Positions 47,395-58,100 of a stretch of DNA of 64,000 nt are shown one piece after another. The stretch covers positions 186,001-250,000 of the forward strand of contig NC_003280.10 in NCBI RefSeq assembly GCF_000002985.6, in the 5' to 3' direction. The notes below the pieces were generated by a model, which was not told the origin of the DNA, did not search any database, and saw only the letters and a program-made list of their open reading frames with translations. Source of the DNA: Caenorhabditis elegans (Eukaryota > Nematoda > Chromadorea > Rhabditida > Rhabditidae). The position numbers and the translations under genes were made by a program. Each line of letters begins with the position of its first letter. Position 1 is the stretch's first letter.

Positions 47395-50300
47395 CTAATC
47401 GGAGTCGTCTTGTGAATTGAGAAGGCCCGCTCGTTCGGTGTCCTCTGCTAGCGGTGTCTTCGGACGGTACAGGTAGTATTGAGAGATGATTACAGCGTCG
47501 AAGCAGCAGCAGCCGAGACTTCCAGCCAACCATGGGAGATGTCTGGAAATTTTTTTTTGTAGACATCAGTTGGGGATACGTTTGTAAATTTCACTGGCTA
47601 GTTTTTAGTTTGTAGCTGCTTTTATCGATTATCAGCAATTTGCCGGAATTGAAAATTTCCGGCAAATCGGCCACTTGCCGGATTTGAAAATTTCCGGCAA
47701 AACGCCGGAATTGAATGTTTCCGGCAAATTGGCAAGTTGTCGGAATTGAAAATGACAAATCGGCAAATTGCTGGAATTGAAAATTTCCGGCAAATCGGCA
47801 GCCTGTCGGCATTGAAAATTTCCGGAAAATCAGTATATTACCAGAATTGAAAATTTCCGGCAATCGACAAATTGCCGAATTTAAAAAATTCCGGCAAAAC
47901 GGCAAATTGCCGGATTTGAAAATTTCCGGCATATCGGCAGCCTGTCGGAATTGAAAATTTCCGGCAAATCGGCAGCCTGTCGGCATTGAAAATTTCCGGC
48001 AAATCAGTATATTACCAGAATTGAAAATTTCCGGCAATCGGCAAATTGCCGAATTTAAAAAATTCCGGCAAAACGGCAAATTGCCGGATTTGAAAATTTC
48101 CGGCAAATCGGCAGCCTGTCGGAATTGAAAATTTCCGGCAAATCAGTAAACTGCCAGAATTGAAATTTTCCGGCAAATCGACAAATTGCCGAAATTGAAA
48201 AATTCCGACAAATCGGAAAATTGCCGGATTTGAAATTTTCCGGCAAATCGGTAGATTGCCGGATTTGAAATTTTCCGGCAAATCGGTAAATTGTCGTAAT
48301 TGAAAATTTCCGGCAAACCGGTAAATTGTCGTAATTGAAAATTTCCGGCAAATCGGCATACCGGTAAATTGTCGGAATTGAAAATTTCCGGCAAATCGGC
48401 ATACCGGAATATTTTCGGAATTGAAAATTTCCGGCAAATCGGCATACCGGAATATTTTCGGAATTGAAAATTTCCGGCAAATCGGCAGCCTGTCGGCATT
48501 GAAAATTTCCGGAAAATCAGTATATTACCAGAATTGAAAATTTCCGGCAATCGACAAATTGCCGAATTTAAAAAATTCCGGCAAAACGGCAAATTGCCGG
48601 ATTTGAAAATTTCCGGCATATCGGCAGCCTGTCGGAATTGAAAATTTCCGGCAAATCGGCAGCCTGTCGACATTGAAAATTTCCGGCAAATCAGTATATT
48701 ACCAGAATTGAAAATTTCCGGCAATCGGCAAATTGCCGAATTTAAAAAATTCCGGCAAAACGGCAAATTGCCGGATTTGAAAATTTCCGGCAAATCGGCA
48801 GCCTGTCGGAATTGAAAATTTCCGGCAAATCAGTAAACTGCCAGAATTGAAATTTTCCGGCAAATCGACAAATTGCCGAAATTGAAAAATTCCGACAAAT
48901 CGGAAAATTGCCGGATTTGAAATTTTCCGGCAAATCGGTAGATTGCCGGATTTGAAATTTTCCGGCAAATCGGTAAATTGTCATAATTGAAAATTTCCGG
49001 CAAACCGGTAAATTGTCGTAATTGAAAATTTCCGGCAAATCGGCATACCGGTAAATTGTCGGAATTGAAAATTTCCGGCAAATCGGCAAGTTACCGGAAT
49101 TGAAAATTTCCGGCAAATTGGCAAGTTACCGGAATTGAAAATTTCCGGCAAATCGGCATACCGGAATATTTTCGGAATTGAAAATTTCCGGCAAACCGGC
49201 AACTTGCCAGAACTGAAAATATATGGCAAATAGGCAAATTGTCGGAATTGAAATTTCCGACAAATCGGCAATTTGCCGGAACTGAAAACTTCCGAAAAAT
49301 CGGCAAACCGGCAATTGCCGCCCACCTCTGTTTGTAGTTTGTAGCTGTTTTAAACAATTTTTCGAAAAGCCGACACCATTGGTGATTTTATTCGTTTAAA
49401 CGTAATTTTCATAGTTTTTGCGCAGCTTAAACTACAAACTACATATTCTCCAAGGCTTTACCTCAACAAATAAAGCCAACTAGTCGTTGCCAATAGCACA
49501 GAGATCCCGTAAGTAAAATTGGCAGCGACAATAATGTAGAACATGGTCAACGAGAGTCCTTCACACGAAGAATGCCGGTAGTTTTTGATAATTTGGGGAA
49601 TTCTTCCACCGAAATAGCAAACAGCGGCCATCGATCCAATTATATAACCAAGCATATCAGTGTACGACGTGAAAATTGGCCACATTTTAAGAATTCCTTC
49701 CAGTGGGAGACCTTCTTGATGGTTTAGTGACTCCAGGAAAGAGCGCTGAAAAAAAAATTTATTAATTTATTTTATTTTCGGTGTCAGGTTGTCCCATCGC
49801 TTCACTGCGCACGAAAATGGTTGTAGTTTGTAGTCTAGCAGACCCAATTTTGCTAATTTTTGTATATTTTTTACCTTAACTCGATGATCTCCAACAGGTG
49901 GCAGAGCCGATTCAAACACGAAAAATGATCCGACTGATGCCAATGCGAGTACGGGTACAACGATTGTGTTGGAACGCGCTGATGACGTGGTAGGTCTGGA
50001 AATACGATTTTGTAGTTTGTAGAGTAGCAGACCAAATCCCTTCAAAATAACTTGGGTCTGTTAAATAGAAAGTTGTAGTTTGTAGCAGGGGTGGGCGACA
50101 ATTGCCGTTCGGCTGATTGCCGGTTTGCCGAAAATTTTCGTTTTCGGAAAATTGCCGATTTGCCGGAAATTTTCAGTTCCGACAATTTGCTGGTTTGCTG
50201 ATTTGCCGGAATTTTTAATTTTCGGCAAATTGCCGGATATTTTCAGTTTCGGCAATTTGCCGATTTGCCGGTTTGCCGGACATCAGATTTGCCGAAAATG

Positions 50301-51806
50301 TTTAGAGGGATATTTTAAAAGACGGAAAAGTTTTTTCCGGCAAATTCGGCAAATTTCAGTTCCGGCAATTTGCCGGTTGCCGAAAATCTCGGTTGCCGCA
50401 CAGCCCTGGTTTGCACTCTGGCAGACTCAATTTTTCAGTTAAAAACCTACGAATTGGGGGATTTTCAATGATTTTTTATCGAAAAACCCTTGGAATTATG
50501 TGATTTTGACCGTTTTTTCAGCAAAAACCCTAAAAATTTTGGTTTGATGACTTTACAACAGTGATTCATGTGAAAACCTCGAAAATTTGTGATTTTTCAT
50601 AATTTTCAGTCAAAAACGTTTAAAATAAGTAATTTTTTTACGATTTTTCCAATTTTCAGGATGATTTTCGATAATTTCAAAGCTAAAAATCTTTGAAATA
50701 GGTGATTTTTCGGCCAAAACCTTCGAAATCGTCAATTTTTCGAAATTATTCTTCTGAAAACCTTTAAATTTAGTGATTCTAGACGATTTTCCATTGAAAA
50801 GCTATGAAATTGGGTGATTTTAAATAGATGATTTTTGAGAAAAAAAATATTGGAACTATGCGATTTTGTCCACTTTTTTCGGCCATTTTCTACCAAAATC
50901 ATCCAAAATTAAGCGTTTCTTAAAACTATTTTTTGCAAAAGCTTTAAAAAACCTTACCTATTATAAATCTTCAGATAATATCCATATTGTGTCCATAGAA
51001 CGAGATCCTGTATAATATAATAAACGCCAATAATCTTTTGAATTGGCTGTTGATTAGTGAGAATTGCTCCGAGCATGTTACACGTGTCACCGACGAGCCA
51101 AAAGAAGAGGAACGCCAGCGAGAGACCTTCGCATTTTTTTGTTCTGAAAAAAAGCATTTTTGAAAAATCAGAAATTTCTTGGAGCTTTTTTGATCGTTTT
51201 TGTGAACTCCGCGTGGACAACGCTAAAACGCTTGAAATTGTACTTTTTTTTTTTGAAATTCAGCAGGTAAAACTCTATGTTCTATTCATAATTAATGTTC
51301 TTTTCATCCGTTTAGCAAAAAACTGTTGAAATTTGTCCACGCGGAGTACACATCCTGTGTAAATCTACACGGACTCTTAAGGCTTAAAGGGACTAATTAT
51401 AAGAGCGATGTCGAAAAATACAAAAATTATTTTTCGATAATTTTGGACATAACTTTAAAATTAATTTAATTGGTCTTCAAATTCAAGAATTTTTCAAAAA
51501 TTCCAATTAACCGACTTTTTTCTATTTAATTAATTCGCCATTTTAGCGTTTATTAATTACTTGTAATTCTGCCAAAGCTGTGGGAAGAGTGGAATGAGCC
51601 AAAGAGCAAGAGAAATTAAACCGATAATGAAGCCGAGCAGTTTGAGATCCGTATCGACACAATCCGTGAATACCTGCAATTGTAGTTTGTAGTCTTCATG
51701 TAGCAACATCATGGAAACTTACATCCTTAATCCATTGAATACCTTGGGTACAGTTGGCGTCTTCTTCACCAAAATCGGCGAAATCACTCAAACCGCCCGT
51801 CTTCAT
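47395..51806 (-). CDS. laat-1: Lysosomal cationic amino acid exporter, PQ-loop family
   Basis: Six exons on the minus strand give 311 residues: 51806-51723, 51673-51561, 51143-50958, 49995-49875, 49745-49462 and 47542-47395. The seven-TM PQ-loop fold shows both PQ motifs: FPQLWQNYKTKKCEGLSLAF near residue 60 and IPQIIKNYRHSSCEGLSLTM near 205. The tail ends ERAGLLNSQDDSD, where ExxxLL fits an acidic dileucine lysosomal sorting signal. The worm protein and its human ortholog PQLC2 export lysine and arginine from lysosomes. The ATG lies 14 bases after a TTCCAG acceptor that probably receives a spliced leader. All joins are in phase. The last intron (about 1.9 kb) is almost entirely a TTGCCGGAA array, while the coding exons are ordinary. 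Confidence 0.92.
47635..49330. repeat. Long TTGCCGGAA/TTCCGGCAA array with 687-bp duplication
   Basis: About 45 units of 35-43 bases follow the pattern TTGAAAATTTCCGGCAAAT plus CGGC and a variable spacer such as AGCCTGT, ATACC or AAATTGC. Segment 47797-48400 reappears at 48484-49087 with almost no change, a higher-order shift of 687 bases. The right end is GCCGCCCACCTCTG, the degraded terminus of the hAT-like family, so the array probably grew from one element. Long minus-strand open frames here (up to 216 codons) are repeat by-products. It sits in the last laat-1 intron. Confidence 0.85.
50086..50408. mobile_element. hAT-like non-autonomous element in a laat-1 intron
   Basis: It begins CAGGGGTGGGCGACAATTGC and ends TTGCCGCACAGCCCTG. 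Flanks GTTTGTAG and GTTTGCAC match at 6 of 8 bases. The interior has CCGATTTGCCGGAAATTTTC words. Confidence 0.65.
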
Positions 51807-51998
51807 TCGGATAACCGCCGCCTGGAATTTGGGGAAAAATTGAAATTTTGGAAGGAAAAATGGGGAACTGATTGGAAAATTTGGGCATTGGTTCTTTTTT
51901 TCAAACATTTCAACTGAATATATACTTTCCTAAACTTAATTTATTAAATTTAGTTTCAAAGATTTGGATTTACAGTTATTTGAGCCTAAAATTCCTAA

Positions 51999-52148
51999 TG
52001 GGGTTATTCAAGTAATGTAGCAAAATGTATTAAAATACATTTGTGACGTCACAAATGTATTTAATTACATGTTTTTGTTTACTTGAATACAGCTGTGACG
52101 TAATTTTTCTACACTTTTTAATTTTCCGACACTACTTGAATAACCCCA
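51999..52148. mobile_element. Small inverted-repeat element with TAA target duplication
   Basis: A 150-base element starts TGGGGTTATTCAAGTA and ends TACTTGAATAACCCCA. TAA stands on both sides. The centre is palindromic around TTTGTGACGTCACAAA. Three-base TWA duplications are typical of PIF/Harbinger elements. Confidence 0.7.
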
Positions 52149-52578
52149 TAAATTCAACAGTAAAATCTTCTAAAATTCACTTTTTCAGTAGGAAACATGA
52201 ACATAAAAGAATGAATGAATGCATATTTATATTCTCCTACTACGAATAACAATTTTTGTTTATGACTCATCATAGCCTCTGGAGGCCCACCGAATAATAA
52301 ACATCATTGTTATTTCTGGCAATAAAAAAGGCATCAATAATCATTCTTTTAGTGTGTGCTAATACGGTGAAGGCGACTAGCACGTCGGGAAGGTTCGGAC
52401 ACTTTTTCGGATAAATTATAAGGATAATTTATAATTTAAAAGGATAATTTATAATTTAAAAGGAGGACTAACGGTTCGGACGATTTTGAACGTATAGACT
52501 CAAAATGAGCTCAAATGAACGAATTTCGTAATGAAACTGCTCAAAAATGTTTAAAAATTTTTTTATGGCGGTTCAAAA

Positions 52579-53284
52579 CAGGGGTGTGCGGCAAATTTGC
52601 CGAATTTGCCGATCACGGCAAATTTCAAAAAAGTAGATTTGCCGAATTTGCCGAGCTCGGCAAATTTCGAAATTTGCCGCACACGTCAAAAATTTGACAG
52701 TACAATTTTGACTAAAACTATTGATTTTTTAGCCAAAAATTTAGTAAAATGATACAAAATTGAGCTATTTTGATGCTTAAACAGACATACTACGCGGAAC
52801 TTATTCAGAAACCAGATGTGTGTTAAGAATTCAGTAGTTTTGGTGCTCCAAAAAACATTTAAAAATATCAAATTTTTTCGAGTTTGTTAAGCACGGCGAA
52901 TTTGCCGAATTTGCCGAGCTCGGCAAATTTCGAAATTTGCCGCACACGTCAAAAATTTGACAGTACAATTTTGACTAAAACTATTGATTTTTTAGCCAAA
53001 AATTTAGTAAAATGATACAAAATTGAGCTATTTTGATGCTTAAACAGACATACTACGCGGAACTTATTCAGAAACCAGATGTGTGTTAAGAATTCAGTAG
53101 TTTTGGTGCTCCAAAAAACATTTAAAAATATCAAATTTTTTCGAGTTTGTTAAGCACGGCGAATTTGCCGAATTTGCCGAGCTCGGCAAATTTGCCGAAT
53201 TTGCCGTGCTCGGCAAATATTGAAAAAAGAGATTTGCCGAATTTGCCGAGCTCGGCAAATTTTGAGATTTGCCGCACACCCCTG
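52579..53284. mobile_element. hAT-like non-autonomous element with perfect 8-bp target duplication
   Basis: It starts CAGGGGTGTGCGGCAAATT and ends TTTGCCGCACACCCCTG, a perfect inverted repeat over 15 or more bases, and is flanked on both sides by GTTCAAAA. CAGGG termini and 8-bp duplications are hallmarks of hAT elements. A tandem duplication of 263 bases lies inside (listed separately). No transposase is encoded. Confidence 0.8.
52636..53161. repeat. Identical 263-bp tandem duplication
   Basis: Positions 52636-52898 recur at 52899-53161 without visible change; both carry the same 61-codon minus-strand frame beginning MIFLNVFWSTKT. Each unit ends with the CGAATTTGCCGAATTTGCCG block, which could have mediated unequal exchange. 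Confidence 0.85.
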
Positions 53285-55113
53285 GTTCAAAATTTTTCAA
53301 AAATTACACTGATTTTGGCTGAAATCACGAATTTTTCCCATTTTTCCGTCTCACATCTGTCCGAAGTTGGCTTTTTTGGAATTATCGTTTTTTATTACAT
53401 ATATTGGTAGTTTATCTCATTTAATCGAGGAAATTAAATGAGATTAATTACCAATATATGTTATAAAGGACAATAATTCCAAAAAATCCAACTTCGAGCA
53501 GATGTGACACGGAAAAATGGGAAAAATTCGCGATTTTAGCCAAAATCAGTGTAATTTTTTCAAAATTTTGAACCGCCATAAAAAATTTTTGAGCAGTTTC
53601 ATTACGAAATTCGTTTACTTGAGCTCATTTTAGGCCTGTACGTTCAAAATCGTCCTCCTTTAATGTATCAATAAGTATTGATGTAGTTATTCGGGAAGAA
53701 ATATATCTGAACAAAAGAGCAACTATTGAGCAACATTTTCATATGATGAAAAATTGTACAAGTTTTTTTGATATAGCAAAATATATATAAATTCAATATT
53801 ATAAATTATCCGAAAAAGTATCCGCCTGGTTTGGATTTGCTAAGACTATAGAGGCAGCATGCTGCTGCTAGCAGGTGCAAAAATATATCAGCGCTGCAAA
53901 ATTTACAGAAACTAGAAAAAGAGCAGCTCAATTAAATAAAAACTTACAGTTTTCATTTAATTTTAGGTGAATTTTTGCCTAGATTTTGGTTCAAAATTTT
54001 GCAACTCCAATAAAAAATTTTTAGCCCTAGCAAGGTGTGCAAACAGTGCACAGAAATCGATCAAAATTGTTATGAAGCGGAGGGAAATTACAAAATAATA
54101 GAAAGTTGATTGAAATTGAAGACAAAACTCAAAGAATTAATTAAAACTTTCCAAATTAATCGACAGTGCAAATTCTTATCTGTTTGTCATTCTTTTCAAG
54201 CATTTTTCAGTGGAGCAATAGAGCAACTTTGCACCGATTTCCACGAAAAATACGAAAGCTATCATCAAAAAGTGGTGATAAGAATCGAGAATTGGTGGGT
54301 TTTGGGAAATTGATAAGAAATTTTTGTAAGTGAAAATTGGAATTTGGAAACAAAAGTTTTCGATTGAATAGGTATATTTTTTGAGAAAATTGGAAAATCT
54401 GGAAAAAATGTTATTTAATTTTCAATTTTCTGCCGATTTCTCAGTGTTTTTCAGAGGAATAAAAAACACATTTTTCAATTTTATTGGGTTTTTAGGGGAA
54501 AATTGAAAATTTAGATCATTTTTCGACATTGGCTTTTTTCAAAGGATATCTGAATTTGAAAGCCTAAGATCTTGAAATGTAAAAAAAAATCGTCGCCCAT
54601 TAGCAACTGTTTTAATAGAACATTTGAAAAGAAGAAAAGAAGCATCGCTATAAAAAGCCATAAAAAGATAATTTCAGAGCTCAAAACTCTTAAAATTCGA
54701 CAAATAAATAAATAAGTTCATCATAAATAATAATTTTATGAATATCTGTTCGTATATATTCGCTACGTGGTTTTTCCAAAAAATAGGATACAAGAGTGTA
54801 CCAGAAATTCCAGATTTTTTGCATTGAAAAATCTAAAAATTCTTTTGAAAAAAATTATGATCAAAGGGGAACGGGGGAGGGGGAAATAAAACAAAACCTA
54901 CATAGAACATGATTGAGATCCAGCGATAATCGGTAGTGTCGTATAGATCAATAATTAAAGATTAAAATTGGAAAAAAAAACATTAAACAAATAATAATAA
55001 TCAAGAAACCCATAAAATGAATGATTAAAAGTGAAATTGAGAGGTCAAAATTCGCAGAAAAATGTGAACTGAAAAAGCACCAAAAAAATTCAATTCAAGG
55101 AAAAAAACAGCTA

Positions 55114-58100
55114 TTAATGCTCCATTTGCTCCATAATCGGCCCACGAGAGTCCTCACCACCGTCCTCTTCCTCATCATAATCGTCATTTGCAGCGGTTAT
55201 TGTGTTCGAAACTTCGACTTCTTCCACTTGATCCAGTGAGAGCAGCATTTTTCGGAACTGGAAATTTGAAATTTTGATTATGGGAATTTATTTTTTTTAC
55301 GAAAGAAATCTATTTAAACCGTTTTTTTTAATGTTGTGGGAGCTCAAAATCTCGAAAAAATAGTCTAATCTTGACGAAAATCTCAAAATTTGCCTACTTT
55401 TTCACTGTCACAACCGCTAAAAACCACTTTTTATTCAATTATCACCCTTTATTGCACATTTTGGCAGTTTATTATCTCATTTTTTGTTGATACCTTTGTA
55501 GTTTGTAGTCTAGCAGACCCAATCTCTACAAAACACATGGGTCTGCTAAATCGGAAATTGTAGTTTGTAGTCTAGCAGACCCAATCTCTACAAAACACAT
55601 GGGTCTGCTAAATCGGAAATTGTAGTTTGTGGCCTAGCAGACCCAATCTCTTCAAAAATGGTCTGTTGATTACAGTTTTTCTTCAAAACTAGACCTTTTT
55701 TTCAATTCGTTTATTTTCAAATTACATTAGAAGCTTCATTCCTATGCTTTCCAAAAAGAAATCAGCAAAATCATAATTTTTTAAATGTTTATAAATATAT
55801 TTTGGCGCTGCAAACTACAAAAAAACGAACCGAGCAAATCTTTTCAGCCAAAAACGCTGTATGCTGGAAAGAACCCCATTCGAACGGGAAGTTGAGTGCC
55901 TCCAGAGCGGTGATTGGCTTGAACATGTGGATATTTCGGCGGGTCACCGCCTTCTCGTACACTTTTGCCGCTTCTGATGGCTGGTATTCGGCAACTTTTC
56001 TGAAAATTATTTCGATACGAGACACTACAAACTACAGACTATACGTACGTCTCATTAAATCCGTAGAGTTGCATAAGGAATGTACGGACGTATAAAAGCA
56101 GTGAAGGCACTTGGGAATCCAAGAATAACTGATGGAATGTCTCAATTTGACCCAATTGTGACAAACGGCTCATCATATTCTCGTCGAGAAAAACGATATC
56201 CTCATCTTCAGATTCCTGCATTCTCAGTTGTAGTTTGTATTGAACCAGCAACGATTGACCCGTTTGAGCGATATTCTGATCGATTTGTCGCATCACGTAC
56301 AGCGGCTCGTCGATCATCTGAAAAATCGGATTTCGAATTGGTAGTTTGTAGTCTGAGCAGCGGTACCTGATAGGGGAACATAGCTAGGTTATCGGCGATG
56401 AAAATGTACTCCATCAGCTGGGGCTTATCGTGTGAGAACTCCTCGCTGAACAGCTTGACCATTGATTGAAGGAATGAACGACGCTGTTGGCGATTTGTTC
56501 GAAGACTTTGGTATAATCCGGAGAGAACTGCCATTCCGTCGTGGGTTTTCTCGGGGAGAGCGTTGGGAAGAGTGTTCACTGTAAGAATCGGTTGTTCTGG
56601 AGAATAGTAACTACAAGGCAAGGTATTGTAGGTACTGTAGTTACCCAATACTAAAAGTTAGATAAGTACTATATAGGTTCTAAATAGATTCTTATTATGA
56701 AGGTGCCATAAAGCATAACATACATAATAGTATATTCTACTATGTATAGGTCAGACAGGTACTAAAGATTATAAAGGTGATATAGATACTAACGGTGTTA
56801 ATAATACTATCGATTATAAAAGTACTCTGAATATTATGAATGCTATAGTTTATAGTAGTTTACATAGGTTACAGTAGTCCTGAAGTTAGCTATAACTATG
56901 AGTTATATATGTATGCCATAGATTAATAGTTTTTATGCACAGGTTACGGTGTTATAGATGTTACTAGCATAGGTTACTGTAGGCGCTAAAGTTAGATAGG
57001 TACTACAGGCACTATGCTATAGGTTACTGTAGGTAATGTAGCCTTATAGGTAATAGGCACTACAGGCACTATGCTATAGGTTACTGTAGGTAATGTAGAC
57101 TTATAGGTAATATATCTTACTTAAGGTTCAAAGCATAATTTGGAATTCTAACTAATGACACTCATTTAACTGAGTCATTTTTTAAGTACCATTTTGGATT
57201 TTTGTAGTTTCTAGTTTCTAGCACCCAAAACTTACGATGAAAATCACAGAATCGGAAGCCTCGCACAAACTTCTCCTGTTGCAACATTCTCAGTTTCAGA
57301 TGCAATTTATAGGATAATCGAACGCCCTGCATCGCCTTGCTCTGTACCATTCCGGAATATTTCGAGTCGATTTCTTTCAGCAGAATGTCGATTCGATTAC
57401 GTATCACATCCACAGGATCGGTTGTCATTGCGATCAGTGTTGGAATCGAGGCTCCCGGCGTTACGAGACCCTGGTTTAGGGTGAGCCAGACGACCTGAAA
57501 ACATTTTCAAATAGACACCAATTCATTTTTGGAAACTGATTGAACTACAAACTACACTATTAAATAACAGAGAATTTTAATTTACAGACTACCGAATTTC
57601 TAGTGATGTGTATGCTATAAAATCCATTACTTTCAGTACTGTCTAGGCTACAAACTACAACTTTTCGCCCAGAACAAACCTGAACAGCGGCTCTTCTCAA
57701 CTGAATATCCGCATCAACATACGACTCGAGTACCGCTTTCCAGTATTTTTGAATAACAGAACTGCCCAGCCCGGATCCACTCAATTCCATTTCCTTCAGA
57801 TTCTGCGCCTCCTTGTTCTCATCCCATTTATCGTGACTCGCCGCGAGCTTTTGCTCTTCGCATTGCAAGAACATTTCCAAATTTTGGAGCACCAGAATTC
57901 GTTGTTGCTGTTGTTGTGGTGAGTTGGCGGCGTTCAAGATTTCCAGATAGGTGTTCGTGAGTTGCCGTTTTGTCAGATATGTCGAGTGTTGAGCACAGAA
58001 ATGACCTGAAAAAAAACGATACGAAAATTGATAGAACCGTGTAAATTTGAGATATTCAGGTACGAAAATCTATAATTTCGATATTTTTTTTTTACATTTC

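Larger units (their letters stand above)
52455..53662. mobile_element. Foldback element interrupted by a hAT-like insertion
   Basis: The outer element has a right arm 53447-53662 (ending near TCGTCCTCCTTTAA) that mirrors a left arm split into 52455-52578 and 53285-53402. The centre is an inverted repeat around CATTTAATCGAGG. The split is caused by the insertion at 52579-53284. Confidence 0.75.
52150..55113. other. Spacer between scc-2 and laat-1
   Basis: About 3 kb without a supported gene; the laat-1 promoter probably lies at its left side. It holds the composite foldback at 52455-53662 and otherwise AT-rich sequence. Small open frames (for example 54110-54313) show no signature. Confidence 0.5.

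Noticed and set aside
47635..49330. Regular short repeats with variable spacers, superficially CRISPR-like
   Set aside because: Units are degenerate and partly palindromic, spacers are a few recurring words, the host is a eukaryote and the block lies in an intron.
47591..49357. Long minus-strand open frames (up to 216 codons) with repeats such as MPEIFKSGNLPFCRNF
   Set aside because: They are read-outs of the 35-43 bp array in several frames at once, lie inside a laat-1 intron and show no splice or start context.
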